Source: Acanthaster planci (taxonomy: Eukaryota; Echinodermata; Asteroidea; Valvatida; Acanthasteridae). Taken from it: 64,000 bases of DNA. The position numbers were made by a program, and so were the translations under genes. The DNA lies in contig NW_019091358.1 of NCBI RefSeq assembly GCF_001949145.1, positions 629,227-693,226 of the forward strand, read 5' to 3'. A model generated the notes under the pieces. It was not told the origin of the DNA. It did no database searches and saw only the letters and a program-made list of their open reading frames with translations. Numbering within the stretch: position 1 is the stretch's first letter; each line of letters begins with the position of its first letter. Shown here piece after piece: positions 29,314 through 43,105 of the stretch.

Positions 29314-30709
29314 GTAAGTTCACGATTCTTTCGGTCCATTGGTTTTGAACTACCTTTAGGCACTAATTTGTGTTCAAGTGCGGTGGCAATGGTAGATTTG
29401 CTTTGCTTCGTCCAATTTTGTAAGGTTCACAAGAGAGTTACCTAAAATTCAGGCTTTGAGAGTGTGGGTGTGTGGGGAGTGGCTGCCCAGTCACCAACTT
29501 CTGGTATTGGGGGAGGGGTACATCACAAGATTCATACATCATTCTGATAGTGATACTAATTTTTTTTGGGGGGAGGGGGTAGCTCCTTGCTGCCCTTCCA
29601 CCTCCCCCCTTGGCAATGGCCGGGGAAAACAGTCTTTTCTTCTAAAAACAATTGCAGAATTTTTATTATCCATGCAAACTGAATCTTTACTTTCCTCTCC
29701 CAAGAAAGAAAAATGTCGAATGTGTCGGCGGTTTTAATTCCTAATAGAGAAAATAACGTGCCTCCCTCTCCACCCCACTCTACACTCCTTGCTGGATTCA
29801 CCACTGCCCCTGTAGCTTCCCATGGCCTAGTTATTTACTTTCAAGAATCAGTTTCTAACCGTTACTCCCAAAGTATCTCTGCCAGAAATTGTTCTTTTTA
29901 TTGTAGAAACCTTCACCACAGTGTGGTAAACCGGTGAGGCATGCTTTGTCAACTGTAAATCTCCAGTTTCAAGGGGCTTCAAACACCCGTAAAGCGGCAG
30001 GGCTTGACCATCGCAAAGTCCTGCCAAATCTTCCCACTCTGCCTTGGGAACTTATAAAGACCAGACAAGGTTATACATGTACTGGTTATTGCAAGGATTG
30101 AGAGTATTGCAGGTTTGATGGCAGACAAAATTTTTTGGACATAACTGTAATAATCAAAAGTGAATAAGCCTGGACCTGTTTGATGAACCATTAATGTCAG
30201 TGCGACTATCAGCAAGCTTATCCTAAATTTGCCAACTACAGAGATTAAACCTCCAACCATACTGTTTGCGTTGCTGATTTCTATCTGGATTAATGGAAAA
30301 GTGCACTGTGAAATTTATTGTGTCTACTATCTTTATTGCAGCACTCGACAGTTTGCTGATTCTAATTGTAGGGGAGGGGGTCAGTGATTCAAACCACTGG
30401 TTTTCACTGAAACCCATGGTGGAAGTAATATGTATGTAAATACTGTGGAAAAGTCTGTGACCAGTGTGTGTATTATTCTTCAGTGTGAGCATTTCCCTTT
30501 TATGGTAGTATTTAGTTGTGTGCTTTTATTTGGAATTCAACATTTAGCAGGAATTGAGTGCCATTTTCAAACCAGGTGTAGATGTACAGTACTTTTAATT
30601 TGCACGCACCATGGCAGGGCTGGGCTTTAAATTCAATATGAAGCCATGCTTAACATTGCGTTTCAAAAACATTCAAGATGTTTGTAATTATCCCCCCCTT
30701 TTTTTCCAG
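29314..30709 (+). other. Probable first intron within the 5'UTR
   Basis: Runs from the GTAAGT donor at 29314 to the polypyrimidine tract and TTTTTTCCAG before 30710. Contains poly-G/T tracts and no coding exon. Confidence 0.4.
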
Positions 30710-30838
30710 ATGCATGCACCATTGAGGATGAAAATGAGATCGCGGCGAACTCTCTTCCTGTTGCTTTTAACCTTTGTGCTGGCCTGCCTGTTACTTTATC
30801 TACGCATTTCTCCTATGAAGGGGACTCGACACCAAAAG
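30710..30838 (+). CDS. Polypeptide GalNAc-transferase, first coding exon (signal anchor)
   Basis: The exon is preceded by CCCCCCCTTTTTTTCCAG and begins with ATG at its first base. It ends AAAAG|GTAAGA in phase 0. It encodes 43 residues: MHAPLRMKMRSRRTLF, then a hydrophobic signal anchor (LLLLTFVLACLLLYLRI) and SPMKGTRHQK. Short basic cytoplasmic tail plus single anchor is the type II topology of Golgi ppGalNAc transferases, which start mucin-type O-glycosylation by adding GalNAc to Ser/Thr. A second and third Met (codons 7 and 9) could also serve as start. The link to the catalytic exons at 61.6 kb rests on matching phase and order. Confidence 0.7.
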
Positions 30839-32967
30839 GTAAGACCCTTAATTGTATTAACCATGTGACCAAGTTCAGCACAAACTGAGCCCACCAATGC
30901 ACATGTGCATCCTCTGGGCTTGTAACACCAGTTAGGCTATGTTCGGTTAGAATCAATACTGGCAGAGTTCAAGGGCCCGTGAAATATAACTTTTTCCAGC
31001 AGTTGAACCTCTTGTAAAGTGGGACAGTTCCTTTGTACATGTACCCCATTTAACGCGATTGTCATTTTGTTATTAAAGTGCCATTTTAAGGGCATTTTGG
31101 TACATTTTTGATGGTTAAATTATTTCAGTACAGGTTGTATTGTCATCAGTGAGCAATGTGTGATGTCATGATGAGGCAGAAACCTCAGTGCTGCCCGTTC
31201 CTGCTCTACAATTTGTCTGGAAGTTATTATTTATATTTTGCCATGTAACTTTTGTTTGCTTGGGTGATTTGTTGTTTCAGTCTGTGACAGTAGCCCTTGG
31301 CCAAAGCTTTCTCACAATATTTGAGCAGAAGTTCCCAACTCAACAGTGCCTCCCTGTAATGGCATTACAGCAAAAGTGTCCTCATTTGTTTGGAAGGAAA
31401 AGTTTGGAAAATTTAAAATGTTTCATAAAAATGTACTTTTCAGTGAGAGTAAACAAATATTGAGATTTCAGACATTTACAAGGAGGGGAAAGCTGCACAG
31501 GGCATATTCTCAATAAAAATTTCACATCTTGGACCCTTTCAAAGAAATGTGCTTCAGGCCTGAGTGCTGGAATCACAGGCATCCCCAAAGCAACAAATGG
31601 GACGTTGGGGAAGGCCAGAATTTTCAATGAACAGAAAATCTTGTGCTGTGTAGTTCTTGACATGCATACATGTGCATGTACACACAGTGTGCCATGGGGG
31701 AGACTGGTTAAATCCAGCAGTTGATCATAATCTCTGTTGTCAGGGTTCAACAAAGTTCATGCATGGAGGCTGTGATGCCTCTGAAACCATTTTGCAAATT
31801 GGATTTCATCACTATTGGTAATATTCTGTGTGTCTGTGGGCCAACTGTAAGGACAGCTCCGTGATATGTGTCTGTTTGCCTACCAATCACCCACGTCACT
31901 CTGTACTTTACTAGTGCACATCCCTAGCATACACTGTCCGGTCACAGAAGGTACATGTGCATGTACCGTTGTTTCAGAGGGCATACCTCATTGATGCAGC
32001 CTCTGTTTTAAACTTTAAAAACTTCTCACAGTAAAAGGAAATGCCTCACTGGGGCAGTTGTTGACATTTTGGTCAGTGCATTTCTGTCTTGTCAGTTATA
32101 GACCATGTTTTTTAAAAAATGGAGTTGACTTAATTGTGAATGAAAGTTTAACAGGCTTCACAAATTCACAGATGGCCTTGCAGTTGGAAACAGAAGCTTT
32201 TCAATAGAAATTACCCGTACAATTTGTCTAAAAATCTTGTGTTTTTCCTTGAGTTATTCTTGTTATTCTTGAGACTGTGTCTGCTTTATGCTTACCTGCA
32301 GTCAAGCAGTGGAAAATCTAATTAAGAAATGGCTACCGTTACGTTGTATCGTTGCATGCGGATCAGTGCAGAATAGTGTCATTCTCTATCTATTAAGCAG
32401 AGATCTGCCGACTCTTCAAATATCAGAAGTGAACCTTGGACCCACCTGTATGTTCATTAACTGCCAATCAGTGTGCATAGTTGGTCTGACAATACCAGTC
32501 ACACCTTGGACCTCCATGTACATGTATGGTCAAACCTTTGTGTGGGTCACGCACCCATGTCTGTGTAAAATTGGAGCCCTAAAGTCTTACGGGGAGAACT
32601 GCTATTTCTCTTGGCGGATTCGAAGAAACTATTTTATTAACTGTGTGGATTCCATGTTAGTGATGCTGACATTCCCCATTGAAATTTGTCAGGCAGTAGC
32701 ATCAGCACCATGCATTGCTGATGTGAATGAAATATCGGTACATAAATAGGCCCTGCATAGAAATTACCCAGATCTGCTCAGATTTTTTTCCCTCAAGCAG
32801 TAAATTTTTATGGGACAATTTCTTGTTAATGTCAAGTTGGTCCAAGAACCCTAGGTAGCAAAATTTATATAATATGAATTGAATCACTAGTATCCTGAAA
32901 GAAGTTACAATTACTGAGAAATGAATCACGGAACGAGGAACGGTCACCAGGCAGACGATAGAGGCTC

Positions 32968-33075
32968 TGTGTGGTAGCCATCTTGCAGGGCAGTTCTTTT
33001 GTTCCACAAGGAAGCCTCCCTTGTGCATACCCTGTGGAACAAAAAGACTGGCCTGCAAGATGGCAGCCATGCAAA
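32968..33075. repeat. Hairpin MITE-like element
   Basis: The left arm GCCATCTTGCAGGGCAGTTC plus TTTTGTTCCACAAGG is mirrored by CCTGTGGAACAAAAAGACTG plus GCCTGCAAGATGGC. About 45-base arms with few mismatches. Confidence 0.75.
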
Positions 33076-34574
33076 CCCTCTGTAGCTCCTGTCCACATAA
33101 ACAGGCTGTGCTGCTGGAAATTTCTGTACCTGAAGCCCTTCAGTCTAACCTAGATTATATTGTGTACTATGTACTCTGCAAGTACATGTACAGTATTTCA
33201 TCCAATACCAATGTGCAAGCAAATATTTGGCCAGACACACTGTGAAGTAAATTGTATAAGGTGTAGCGAATGTAAATATGCTCTCAAATGAGGTTAATAG
33301 AGTGTACTGGTAATCTGGGTCAGGCATGTTGTGCCAGACGGGTATTGCTGAATGTTTCATCTGAGGGCTGCTTGTTCCTCGAAGTTTCTTTTGAAATCAA
33401 CAAGGAGCCCACACTGTCAGTGGTCGCGTATTTTTCCCCAGCACGCAAGCACAAATGATTGGATACACATTGTTGGTTCCATATTATGTACATGTATGTA
33501 CTTCAGTGTGCCACGTGAACGCGTGTTAAAGGTTCAGGCTGCAATAAATTACGCTTGACTGAAAGTATATTTTTTGAAAATATACCAGAGAGAAAAGTGT
33601 GTACATATGCATTCATGCTTGTTCATTCATTTGTCCTCAACCACTTCTTATCGGGCACTGAACCAGAAAAATACAGTACAAAAACGTGCACTTAATGCAG
33701 TGTACCGGTAGTCTGGGATTATTAATGGAAGACGGTGTGAATTGTTTATCAGGCCAGTCTTTTCAGATCCTCATCGTTTGTGACATTCTGAACTTCAGGG
33801 ATGTGATGGGTAATGTAATAGTTATGGTGACAACTGAAGTTTCTTCCACAAATTCCAGGACAACCGTTCTCAAAATGCTGTAACCCCCTCCTCACTAGTA
33901 TGTGTACATCAATTGTCAAATAGGCAGGCCAGGCCAGGCCAGGCAAATTGAAGGTCTGTGCTGCTCCTGTTTGATGGCTTCACCCTCCTGGGGTCAACCA
34001 GGGACAACTATTGTGGCTGCGGTTAACCACTCCACTCAAGCCAGCTCCCTAAACCACTTATCCGGGTCACTTTCAGCAATGATAAAGCTGAAAAGCCTAA
34101 TCCCTTCTGTAACTGTCTCACAGTTTAATAAGCGGGCTTCAAGTTTGGTTCAGTGCAAAAGCTGGTCCCAGTACTGAGCTGGCAACTTGTGGGAAATGAG
34201 GACGAAAAGATAAAAGGTAAAGGTTACCTGTTGAGCAGCAGAACTTATGTATCCAACTGGTACCAAACATATACATGTACATAGTTGTTACTGTTCGCGG
34301 TATGTGTCAGATTGCACATACATGTAGATGGATGAGTTCACCAAGTTTTTGGAATGCATATTTTACAACTTTTTTGGCAAGGTGTGTCTGTAGAGACTAT
34401 TGGAAGCATACTTTGACAGTGTATGAAACTCATACTTGCCTATTTTCGACACTCACTTTGGGGAATAACCTGTCTGTCTGTTCCTTGTGTTTTCCTGATA
34501 AATCTCTTGTTTTGGGCATGTCATCATGTTGATTTGTAATGCACACATGTACGGGGGCATCTGTAGTTTAATTT

Positions 34575-34687
34575 AAATCACAAAAGTAGGAGGGCCTGAC
34601 GTTATGATCCTAGCAGAATCTTATTTTTACCAAATTTTATAGATTCTGCTTGGATCGAAACGTCAGGCCTTCCTACTTTCGTGATTT
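34575..34687. repeat. Hairpin MITE-like element
   Basis: The left arm AAATCACAAAAGTAGGAGGG, CCTGACGTTATGATCCTAGC, AGAATCT is mirrored by the right arm ending GGCCTTCCTACTTTCGTGAT. Arms of about 47 bases. Confidence 0.8.
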
Positions 34688-37600
34688 GTATTTCAGGTCA
34701 CTGTAGCCAGCAAGCAGTTTGCATATACATATGTACAGTATCTTCTTGTTTTATTTAAGTGAGCAAAGTGCACAAACATATTCCAGAACAAAACTACAAA
34801 ATTAGGTCGAAAGGAGTTGTGAATACTTGGAAGAGAAGCAAGGGCTGATTTTGAGAAATGAAGAAACGTGTACAATTTTGGCCCTGCAGGGGTAGTTTAT
34901 CAGATTTGGATCTGTGGTTTAATAATACCCACAGACATTCATGATAGCCAGCTGATAACAGGGGCCTGCTGTGGAATTTCTTACCAGTTGTTTACCCCGC
35001 TATGTGGATGCTCAGAGGTACAGGTGTATGTCAGGGATCAAGGCTTTCTCAGCCAGACTCCCAGCCAATATCCACCTCACAACAGGTGCAATTTTAAAGT
35101 TTAATCCTGTAATAAAAAACCCAAGAATGTTGGACAACATGTTTTTCCTGAGGCTGTAAACATACTGGGGGGGACCCGTCCTTCAAAAAAAAATTCCATT
35201 TGTTAGTTGGTTCCGGCCCTGTTGCATTTCTGTGAAAATTGTCATCAGGGTTGTCAAAAATCTACAACGGGACAGGGATGTTTTCTGCTTTGGATAAATT
35301 CCTTCATGAGAGCATTGTGCTGAAAACATGGCACTTGGAGGTGAACTAAAACTACAGCATTTAAATTCAAAGTAGTTTTCTTCATTGCTTTCTTTTGTTC
35401 AACCTACAGTAATTGGCATTTTAAATTTTTTTAAAAAGCCATCGTAAAAAAATCCTACGTGTGCCTCTCCAGGCTTAACCCCATTAATGAACTGATAGCT
35501 CCTGGTTCAAGTTCATTACTCTTAAAATTGGCCGGACTGGTTTAATTGGAGCCTGACTCAGACCAAACATTGTACCTTGAAACAGTGCAGTCAGAGTTTT
35601 CGCAGATTTTTACCAACCAAAATATGGGAAAACAAACCGTGACAGAAAAATGAGACAGGAGCAAAATAATTTTTGAAGGTACATGTACAGTATTTGAACT
35701 GCTCTAACTGGAAAAGTGGGAGGCAATTTTTTTAAATACTAGTCGATGTTTTTTCTCTATTTTAGGCAGGGATTAAATTGAGGGCACAGGGAGGATTTCT
35801 GTTTCCACAGTCTCAAAGATGACACATCGTGGATTTTTTTCTGTTTTCCGTAAAAGTATCTTTTGTTCATCATAGTCATTCAGCTGGTTCTTTCCAAGTT
35901 GTTCACAGCTTTGTATCAATTTAAATTTAATGTTTCTGAGTTGATTTAAAAATAGGACGAGTGCTTCTACCATTCATTAGTACTAAGTGAGGCCCTTCCA
36001 CACCCGAGTACAGTTCTGTGTATCTTCAATTCAGACATTCTGCTCTGCCTTGTTGGCAGTGCTAAAAAAGGTTACTCCTTTACCCAAGTCCCAAAATAGT
36101 TAGATACACAAACACAGTTTGGCATAAGGAGTCTGGTTTCCTGTAATGGTTGAAAAAATGAAGTGATGCTGATGTGGGTCTTTGTTCCACTAGGACACCC
36201 CTAAAGGTGAGCATGAGAGGCGTGACCTTTTGGAGGTGGTGCATTCAGTGACTTGGAATTGCAGCCGCTCTTTGTTCACATTGTTACGGTTGCAGATTTG
36301 GGCAGCCATGCTTTGAAGTTATTGAGCCCTTAGATAGACATGTTCTCAAGGTTTTGGCCTTGTGTTGAGGTAACCGATTTGTTTCTACTTCCCTGAGATG
36401 ACGCTCTTCGCTCTTCGTGTAAACTTCGATGTTTAAAATTGAGGTAAACATTTGTATCTTGGCTGGGACAAGCCACGGATCAACAATTTTAAAACTTTTC
36501 ATTGGGATGTGCAGTTTAGACTGCACAGTATGATGCTGCTTGATCATGCATCTTGAAGTCTGAAAATGTGTGGACTTACCTGGTAGGCTAGTACATGTGC
36601 TTGTACATTGTACAAGTACTAAGTAGCTATTTCTACATATATGCAATCTAAATGCAAAGCAAAAGCAGCCAAGTAATAAATTCTCAAAAACAAAAAGATT
36701 GAAAGGATAGACCTACATTTAGGCATTAAATGATCCTTTTTTAAATTCCCTACGATTGATTTCCCTCCATTCTTGTGGAAATAGTTGAGGCAGGTGGAGG
36801 TCAGGGAGTGTGTTATTTTACATACTTCCTCATATCTTTCCCTGGATTTTTTTTATACCATACTTAGCTTAAGACAACCGAGGAAATGCGTAAAATTCGT
36901 AAAACCTGCAATGCAAGAAGCTCCCTTAATCGTTTTGCAGCTTTGGTTTATTTATCTCGCAGAGATAAAAAGGGAATTAAGAATGTATTAATAACCCTGC
37001 ATACATGGAAAAAGCCATCGTGGTTTTTTAAAGACCAGTGTATTTCTTACAGATTTTGAACGGAAACACCTAACTTTGGTGGTCAGCACGTGCATTGCTT
37101 TATATTGGGTTCTCTTTTCTTTTTTTTCTTTTTTTTGTCTTCTACTGTGAAATGAAAACATGCATGAGCTTGGTAATGGATCATTCAATTTTATATCTTT
37201 AGTCACGGGAACACTTTTTGAAAGGAGGATACAAATATTTGCACCAATTATCGAGCCACTTTTTACAAAAGAGAAAGAAAACTTTGCCGCACCAGACCTA
37301 ACTAGGGCTTCAACACAGTAAAGGGCTTAATGCATGTACCCAGATACCGTACAGATAAATGTACAACTTCTGCTTGTTGCAGAGACCACCAGCTTTGAGG
37401 GCTGTGGACAATATGACACCTACAGGTAGTTGGTGATAAATGCAACTACTAGTACCTATGGTTGATTGTACCATGCTGGTGGTCCACAAAATAACAATGC
37501 CTCTAAAAAAACAGCACTGTTTGGTTAGTTGAAAGAGTAGTTGGGTCTATATATTAGTTGGGCCTTAAGTGGACAAAGATCCGATTACTGATAAACAAAC

Positions 37601-38261
37601 ATCTCCTAGTCTTTTCAAGTGTCCAGTGGATTTCTTGTGGAGTTTAGCATTTTAATGTTTGTAAAGCATGCCTGATGGTCTGAAAGTGGTGACCACTTTT
37701 CATTTCATTTCATTCCATACAGTCTGGGAGGAAAAACTTCTTTAAAAAAGCGTATATGTAGGATTTCTGCTGGAATAATGGCCTTCTGCAATAATGTACC
37801 TTCTGTACTTCTGCTTCTCCGTTTTCTCTAAATTATTCTGCTGACTGCTTTGAGTTTTTCAATCATCAGAACAATACTTAATTTAATTGCCCCAGAGGAA
37901 AACAATGATGAAAAAAAAAGACAGAAAGGAAACAATGAAATTCTGTTACCATCTGAAACTCAAAGAGATTCCTGAGAGTCTATAAATTAAGGAAATTGCT
38001 CGAGGTGTGTAAGTTTGTTGGCATTTTGTGCTTAGATTTGAACTTGACATTAGGCTAAAGAGCCTTTAATATGTGTGAAAACCTCCTGTTCAATTCCAAA
38101 CATCCTAGGAGATTCTTTTCTTCAAATCAGAAAAAAAGTTGAATTCCCCCAGAAAAATCAAGCCAATGAAGAAGCTGAATGTAAGTTATTTTTAACTCAT
38201 TTTATATCTTGCTTTATTTTGAACACTTTATTTATTTGTCTTTCTGGTAATGAAACCAAGA

Positions 38262-38517
38262 TTCCTCAAAAGTACCATAGGCACTGTAGCTCGAAAGCCT
38301 GAAGAAAGTAAGAAACCTGGAGAGAGGAGACAGTGAGAAGAAGTTACAGTTTTAGTGGTTGGAGGAAAACCCCAGAGGAATACTCTGGGTAAAACCCACA
38401 AAGTCAGGTACCGTAGGGACCGAAAACCCAATCCACTTGTGGACCGGTCCAGGAATCGAACCCGGGACCACAGAGGTGGAAGGCGAGGAAAGAACCACTG
38501 CACCAACCTGATCATCC
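38262..38517 (-). repeat. tRNA-derived SINE (family B), copy 2
   Basis: On the minus strand: A-box TGGTGCAGTGG, B-box GGTTCGATTCC, then GGATTGGGTTTTCGGTCCCT and GGGTTTTACCCAGAGTATTC, CTCTGGGGTT, with a TTTCTTCAGGCTTTCGAGCT tail. Aligns end to end with the copy at 20940-21190. Confidence 0.85.
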
Positions 38518-39887
38518 AACTGAATTAGTATTACGTTTAATTCATTAGATTTTGTGTATCATTTTGTGATTATTGTTCTTTAAAGATGTATTTTAATTTT
38601 CAATATTCACTTCATTATTTTCTGTTGCCTTTTACTGCACCACCCAATTGGTCTGCAGTGACATGCACATGATATCCCTCTTACCTGAATTACATCTCAT
38701 TTCGTCATTTTCTGTTATGTAGGCCCTAATATTATTTCTGTTTCTGCTGGGGAACTCCTGTATTTGAATATGATTTTGGTTTGTACTTTTCTGCGTTTAT
38801 TTCATGGTTAGCAGTCCAGGCCTACATGTATGTGTATTTGCTTTGTCATATTTTGTCTTGTGTTGATATTTTAATTTGATTGTGGATTGGTACGGGCTCC
38901 ATTACCTTTTCCACAAATCACAACTGATGTAAAAGTAAATAGATACCCTAAATTACAATATTGTCCATCCCCAGCCCTCCAAGTCATACAGCATGGAGTG
39001 CCCATACTGCCACAGAATTGTTCTCCAAGCAAAATAAATCTGTGGAACATTATTCAGTGTTTTGGCTGTGATCAGTAAAAGGATCCCCCCCCCAAAAAAA
39101 GAGCTCAAACATGACAATGAGAAGTTTGTAGTGAGGACTGCTGTGGACTGGACACAAGCATAGCTACTACATGTAGGGTTGCAGACTATAAGCTGCTCAA
39201 CAAAAATAAAAAATACCCCACTTAAAAAAAAAATCAGGAAAAATAAAGTTCTCAGATGTTCAAGACACACACGCAAATCAAACTAAAGATTATTTCCTCA
39301 TATTACCTGTACTTTGTCTTTTCTATTTCTGAGTGGTCATTCTCTTACTTTGGCATATATTTCCACCCAAATATGATTATCCTTGGAATTTTTTTAAAAG
39401 GCCCATCTCCATATTGGAAACTGGTGCCTTCACTCCATTGCAAAATAGAGCCATGTGGAAGTGTCCATTTTGTCTACACTTTTCATAAATACTCACACAA
39501 GCTTGGCAGTTCCGGTAAATAGCTTCCATTCTTCATTTTTATAACCATCCAGTCTGCATTCCACAAACTGCCCCAACAGCAGAAAATACTAGGGCATTGG
39601 TTTAGTCCATGCAGACAATTTGGGGCCTGTGTACATGTACTGGCCTCCATACATGTACTGGCCTCCAACCCATAGTCCCTAATAAAGTACAGCTACACCT
39701 GTAGTGGGGGAAAGAGTTTTGGAAGTACACATGCATTAATATGGTACATGTACACTGTACATCTGATTTCCCTTACAGTTTGGCTGAAAATGATGGATCC
39801 ACAGAATTAACGGTATAGTTTGTGTTAACCCTCGTGAAATCTGCCTGAACTATAATACAAAGCCAAGACTTTCAATAAACCACACAC

Positions 39888-40636
39888 CATATTTACACTT
39901 GATTCTGCAAAGGAAGATCAGATCCGGCGAGAGCAATCAAGCGAGGGGGATCAGATCTGTGCCGTGGTTACACTGGATCCTGATCCCACTTGGCATCGAT
40001 GAAGTGCTGCAATCTCAGACCAAAGGTTATGCGAACAGTTCACTGATTATGCGCACTGGAGCAAACTGTCAGCCAGTATTACGTGTACTTACACGCTGTA
40101 TATACGTCTCATTGTCTTATCTTATGAACATGTTGTTTCAGATGAAATGATGAAAAATGGGGAAATGGAAGGTTTTGGATCAGCGATATGCAGCGGTAAC
40201 AAAAGTCCCTAAAGGCGATGTGGATAAAGCATGGGAATGGGCAAGTACCAGTTTACTACCAACTCAGAGGACAAAAGCACACGGGCTTAATTGGGAACCA
40301 GCGTAATGCTGGTTATGTATGTAGCTGCCGGCCCAACAGCGTATGTATGGTGTGTACAATGTCATGTACATGTACCGTACGTATATATCTTCACGATGAC
40401 ACAGACTTGTTTTCGCTCACTTCTAGACTTGCACCTGAGGTAGTTACGTCAAATTCGGGGATCTGATCTGGATCTGATCCAGCGTTGCGTTTACATCCCA
40501 CGCACGGGATCTGAACCAGATCTGATCCTTCCCGAGAGGAGGATCCTGCGTTGTGTGTGTACACAACGTTTTTGATCCAGATCTGATCCCCCGTGCCAGA
40601 TCTGATCCTCCTCGTCGGATCAAACGCAGTGGTACC
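39888..40636. mobile_element. MITE-like element with GGATCAGATCTG arrays at both ends
   Basis: The left end (39888-39995) carries GATCAGATCCGG, GGGGATCAGATCTGTG and ACACTGGATCCTGATCCC. The right end (40455-40636) carries at least five inverted GGATCTGATC/CAGATCTGATCC words and closes with CGGATCAAACGCAGTGGTA. The arrays face each other as inverted repeats around about 450 bases without coding content. Confidence 0.6.
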
Positions 40637-41407
40637 ATAGCCCCAGGGATGTATGTAATTGTCCAGCTTGCTTGAAATTGCCAGTTTCGTGTAAGAGTGT
40701 GAGAATTTCTTCAGTTGAAGGTAATATGAGACTTGACTGTCCTGATGTAAAGGTAGTGCCGATGCTGGTATGTACCTGTAATAATGATTACCTGAGCATC
40801 AGTTGTGGAAAACTGAAATCTGCATTTTAGGTAGTCGCACTGATAGGCCTAATGTACACATGTACGTGTTCCTTTAATCTGTACCAAAATTCTGATCAGT
40901 TGTGGAAGGTTTGCTGCGAGGATTATGGTACTGCCCTAGGGGCCCATCTGTTCGTATTATCCCATGATTGATAACCATACTGCATTTAGCCTTGACCTGT
41001 CTGATATTAATAAGCATTCTGTCATCCTTGGAGATTATTTCCCATTGTGATAGGTACAAGTACTGCCCGTTGTTGGCAGTGAACATTGTTGGCAGTGAGC
41101 GCGAAAAAGCACAGTCACGTAAAAAGTTTACCAAGGCTGTATTGAGACCAAGGTTTTGAAGGAAAAGGTTCTGAATGCACGTGGCCAAAGATCAGACATT
41201 CCTGTAACGTTTGGTTCAGAAAAAAGTAAATAAATAAATAAAATAAAGTTTGTGAAAAAGGTACTGCCAGTTGACAGATGTGAGGACTTGAGAACCTTTT
41301 TATTGAACTTAACATTGTGTATGCTGTGGTGACATTGCAAGTAAGCGGTAAAACTTAGAAAAAAATTAACCGAACAGAGTGAAACCACTTTTGTCAGCTT
41401 TTATTTT

Positions 41408-41837
41408 CCTGGTTAATTCAGCACTTCTTTCATTTAAAATTGTTAAACAAAAGGTTAATTTCATCAAAGAAGGGTCACTGCCCCAAATGTTAATTCCATT
41501 TTCGAAATAACACCACTAGATAACTTTCAGAGCATTGTACTTCACAAAACAACTACTTATATATTCGTCCTATTTATGATCATTTTGATTAGTCAGTAAA
41601 ATGAATGACAAAAAATGAATTTGCTTTTCCAATTCAACACCATTCCAGAAGTGAGACAAAAATGACGATAAATAGGATGAATGACAATGGTTCTTTTCAT
41701 GAATTACAGTGCTCTGAAAGTGAAATCTAGTGGTGTTGTTTTGAAATTGGAATCAACATGAGGGGGTAACCCTTCTTTGATGAAATTAAACTTTTGTTTA
41801 AGCAATCTGTAATGAAAGCAGTGCTAAATTAACCAGG
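41408..41837. mobile_element. Palindromic MITE, about 430 bases
   Basis: The left arm starts CCTGGTTAATTCAGCACTTC. The right arm ends CAGTGCTAAATTAACCAGG. The inverted similarity continues inward over about 200 bases per arm (AAAATTGTTAAACAAAAGG, GAAGGGTCACTGCCC, AACACCACTAGAT, TCAGAGCATTGTA and their complements). No coding potential. Confidence 0.85.
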
Positions 41838-43038
41838 AGAACCTATATCAGCACTATAAACACTCGACTTACCTCAAGTTGTCGGTGGCAAGAAACAGAA
41901 AGCTTTAAAAGTGTTTAGCTTGCCATTGCTAAAAGCATAGAGCAGGGACACAACTAAAAGTACATCTTGCAGTTTTTTCGGATCGGCTGTTTCTTTTATC
42001 ATGTTTGTCAAGTTGTGCGTGTCGTCTGAGAGCTGAAATCAATTGAAAAGTTTTCTGTCCAACCAGTATTGTAAAAAAAAAGTGACCATTGAATGTTTTT
42101 AAACATTCTGCTTTCACAATCAAATCTTTTCCTAGAATTTTTTACATTTCTAGTGATGCAAATTTTTTTTTGGTACACATAGTTAAGCTCTTGCATAACC
42201 AAGAAATAAATATTTTCTTAAAACAGCTATTGCATAATTTACAGGCACCTTAACTAGTTTGTATGTGTGTCAATGTGTGTGTGGGGGGGAAATTAGCATT
42301 ACTCCTGTTATCATCTTGAACGTCTCAAGACTCAAAGTTCCACCTCAAGCAGACAAGCAATCTGAGGAACCTGTCAAGATGTTCCCATCCAACTAGTGCA
42401 TCTTTTATTTCTCTGTATCTCACTGCTTTTTCCCTTCTCCTGGTCAACCCAAGGTTAATACCACCTTGCAGAGTTGCACATCATCACATCCTGTGCAGCT
42501 GGCCTGCTCTGACACTCACCCCAAGTGCACTGTCTTTGCCAATTGAGAGCATCTGGCAGAGGGGGGTGCCAAAATCCTGACTGAAGTGGACAGCTTGGTT
42601 CAGGGAAACTGGGCACACATGCACTTCCTGAGGCACAGGAAGAGTCCCATTTGGGATGCTTTTCCTGTCAGGTCCAGTAGCCCCACCCCACCTGGCAGGA
42701 CACATCTGCTATTTTTGGTCATGGGTGTCATCCCCTTTTGCTTTTTTTTTTCCATTTAACCTTAGGTCACAAGTCCAGATGGTTTGCATTGCACTTGCTG
42801 CCATGTGTCAACTGTCACAGCCTAGCAAGGTCAGCTATTTCCAAGGCAGAAATTGTTCCACCTTGCATTGTGAGATTGTGAAGTTCTTAGATGTCCCCAA
42901 GCACATTCCCTCTGCTCTTAATCTTGTGGTAATACAGCATGATAGTTAATTAAAAAATACAAAGATTTTTTTAAAAGCTTGTAATGCTAATGTAGCTTTG
43001 CATGAAATCTGTAGTGACATACTGAACATGTCACGAAA

Positions 43039-43105
43039 GCCTACATGTAGACCTACATGTAGACCTACATGTATATGATGTTTATACATGTAGTACATCA
43101 GTATG
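43039..43105. repeat. Short tandem CTACATGTAGAC / TACATGTA array
   Basis: Three tandem CCTACATGTAGA units followed by further TACATGTA palindromes. This is the densest example of a word seen throughout the intron. Confidence 0.8.

Noticed and set aside
38075-38176. Possible extra GALNT exon ending in a GTAAGT donor
   Set aside because: No acceptor I trust and no similarity to the GALNT stem region. Phase cannot be verified.
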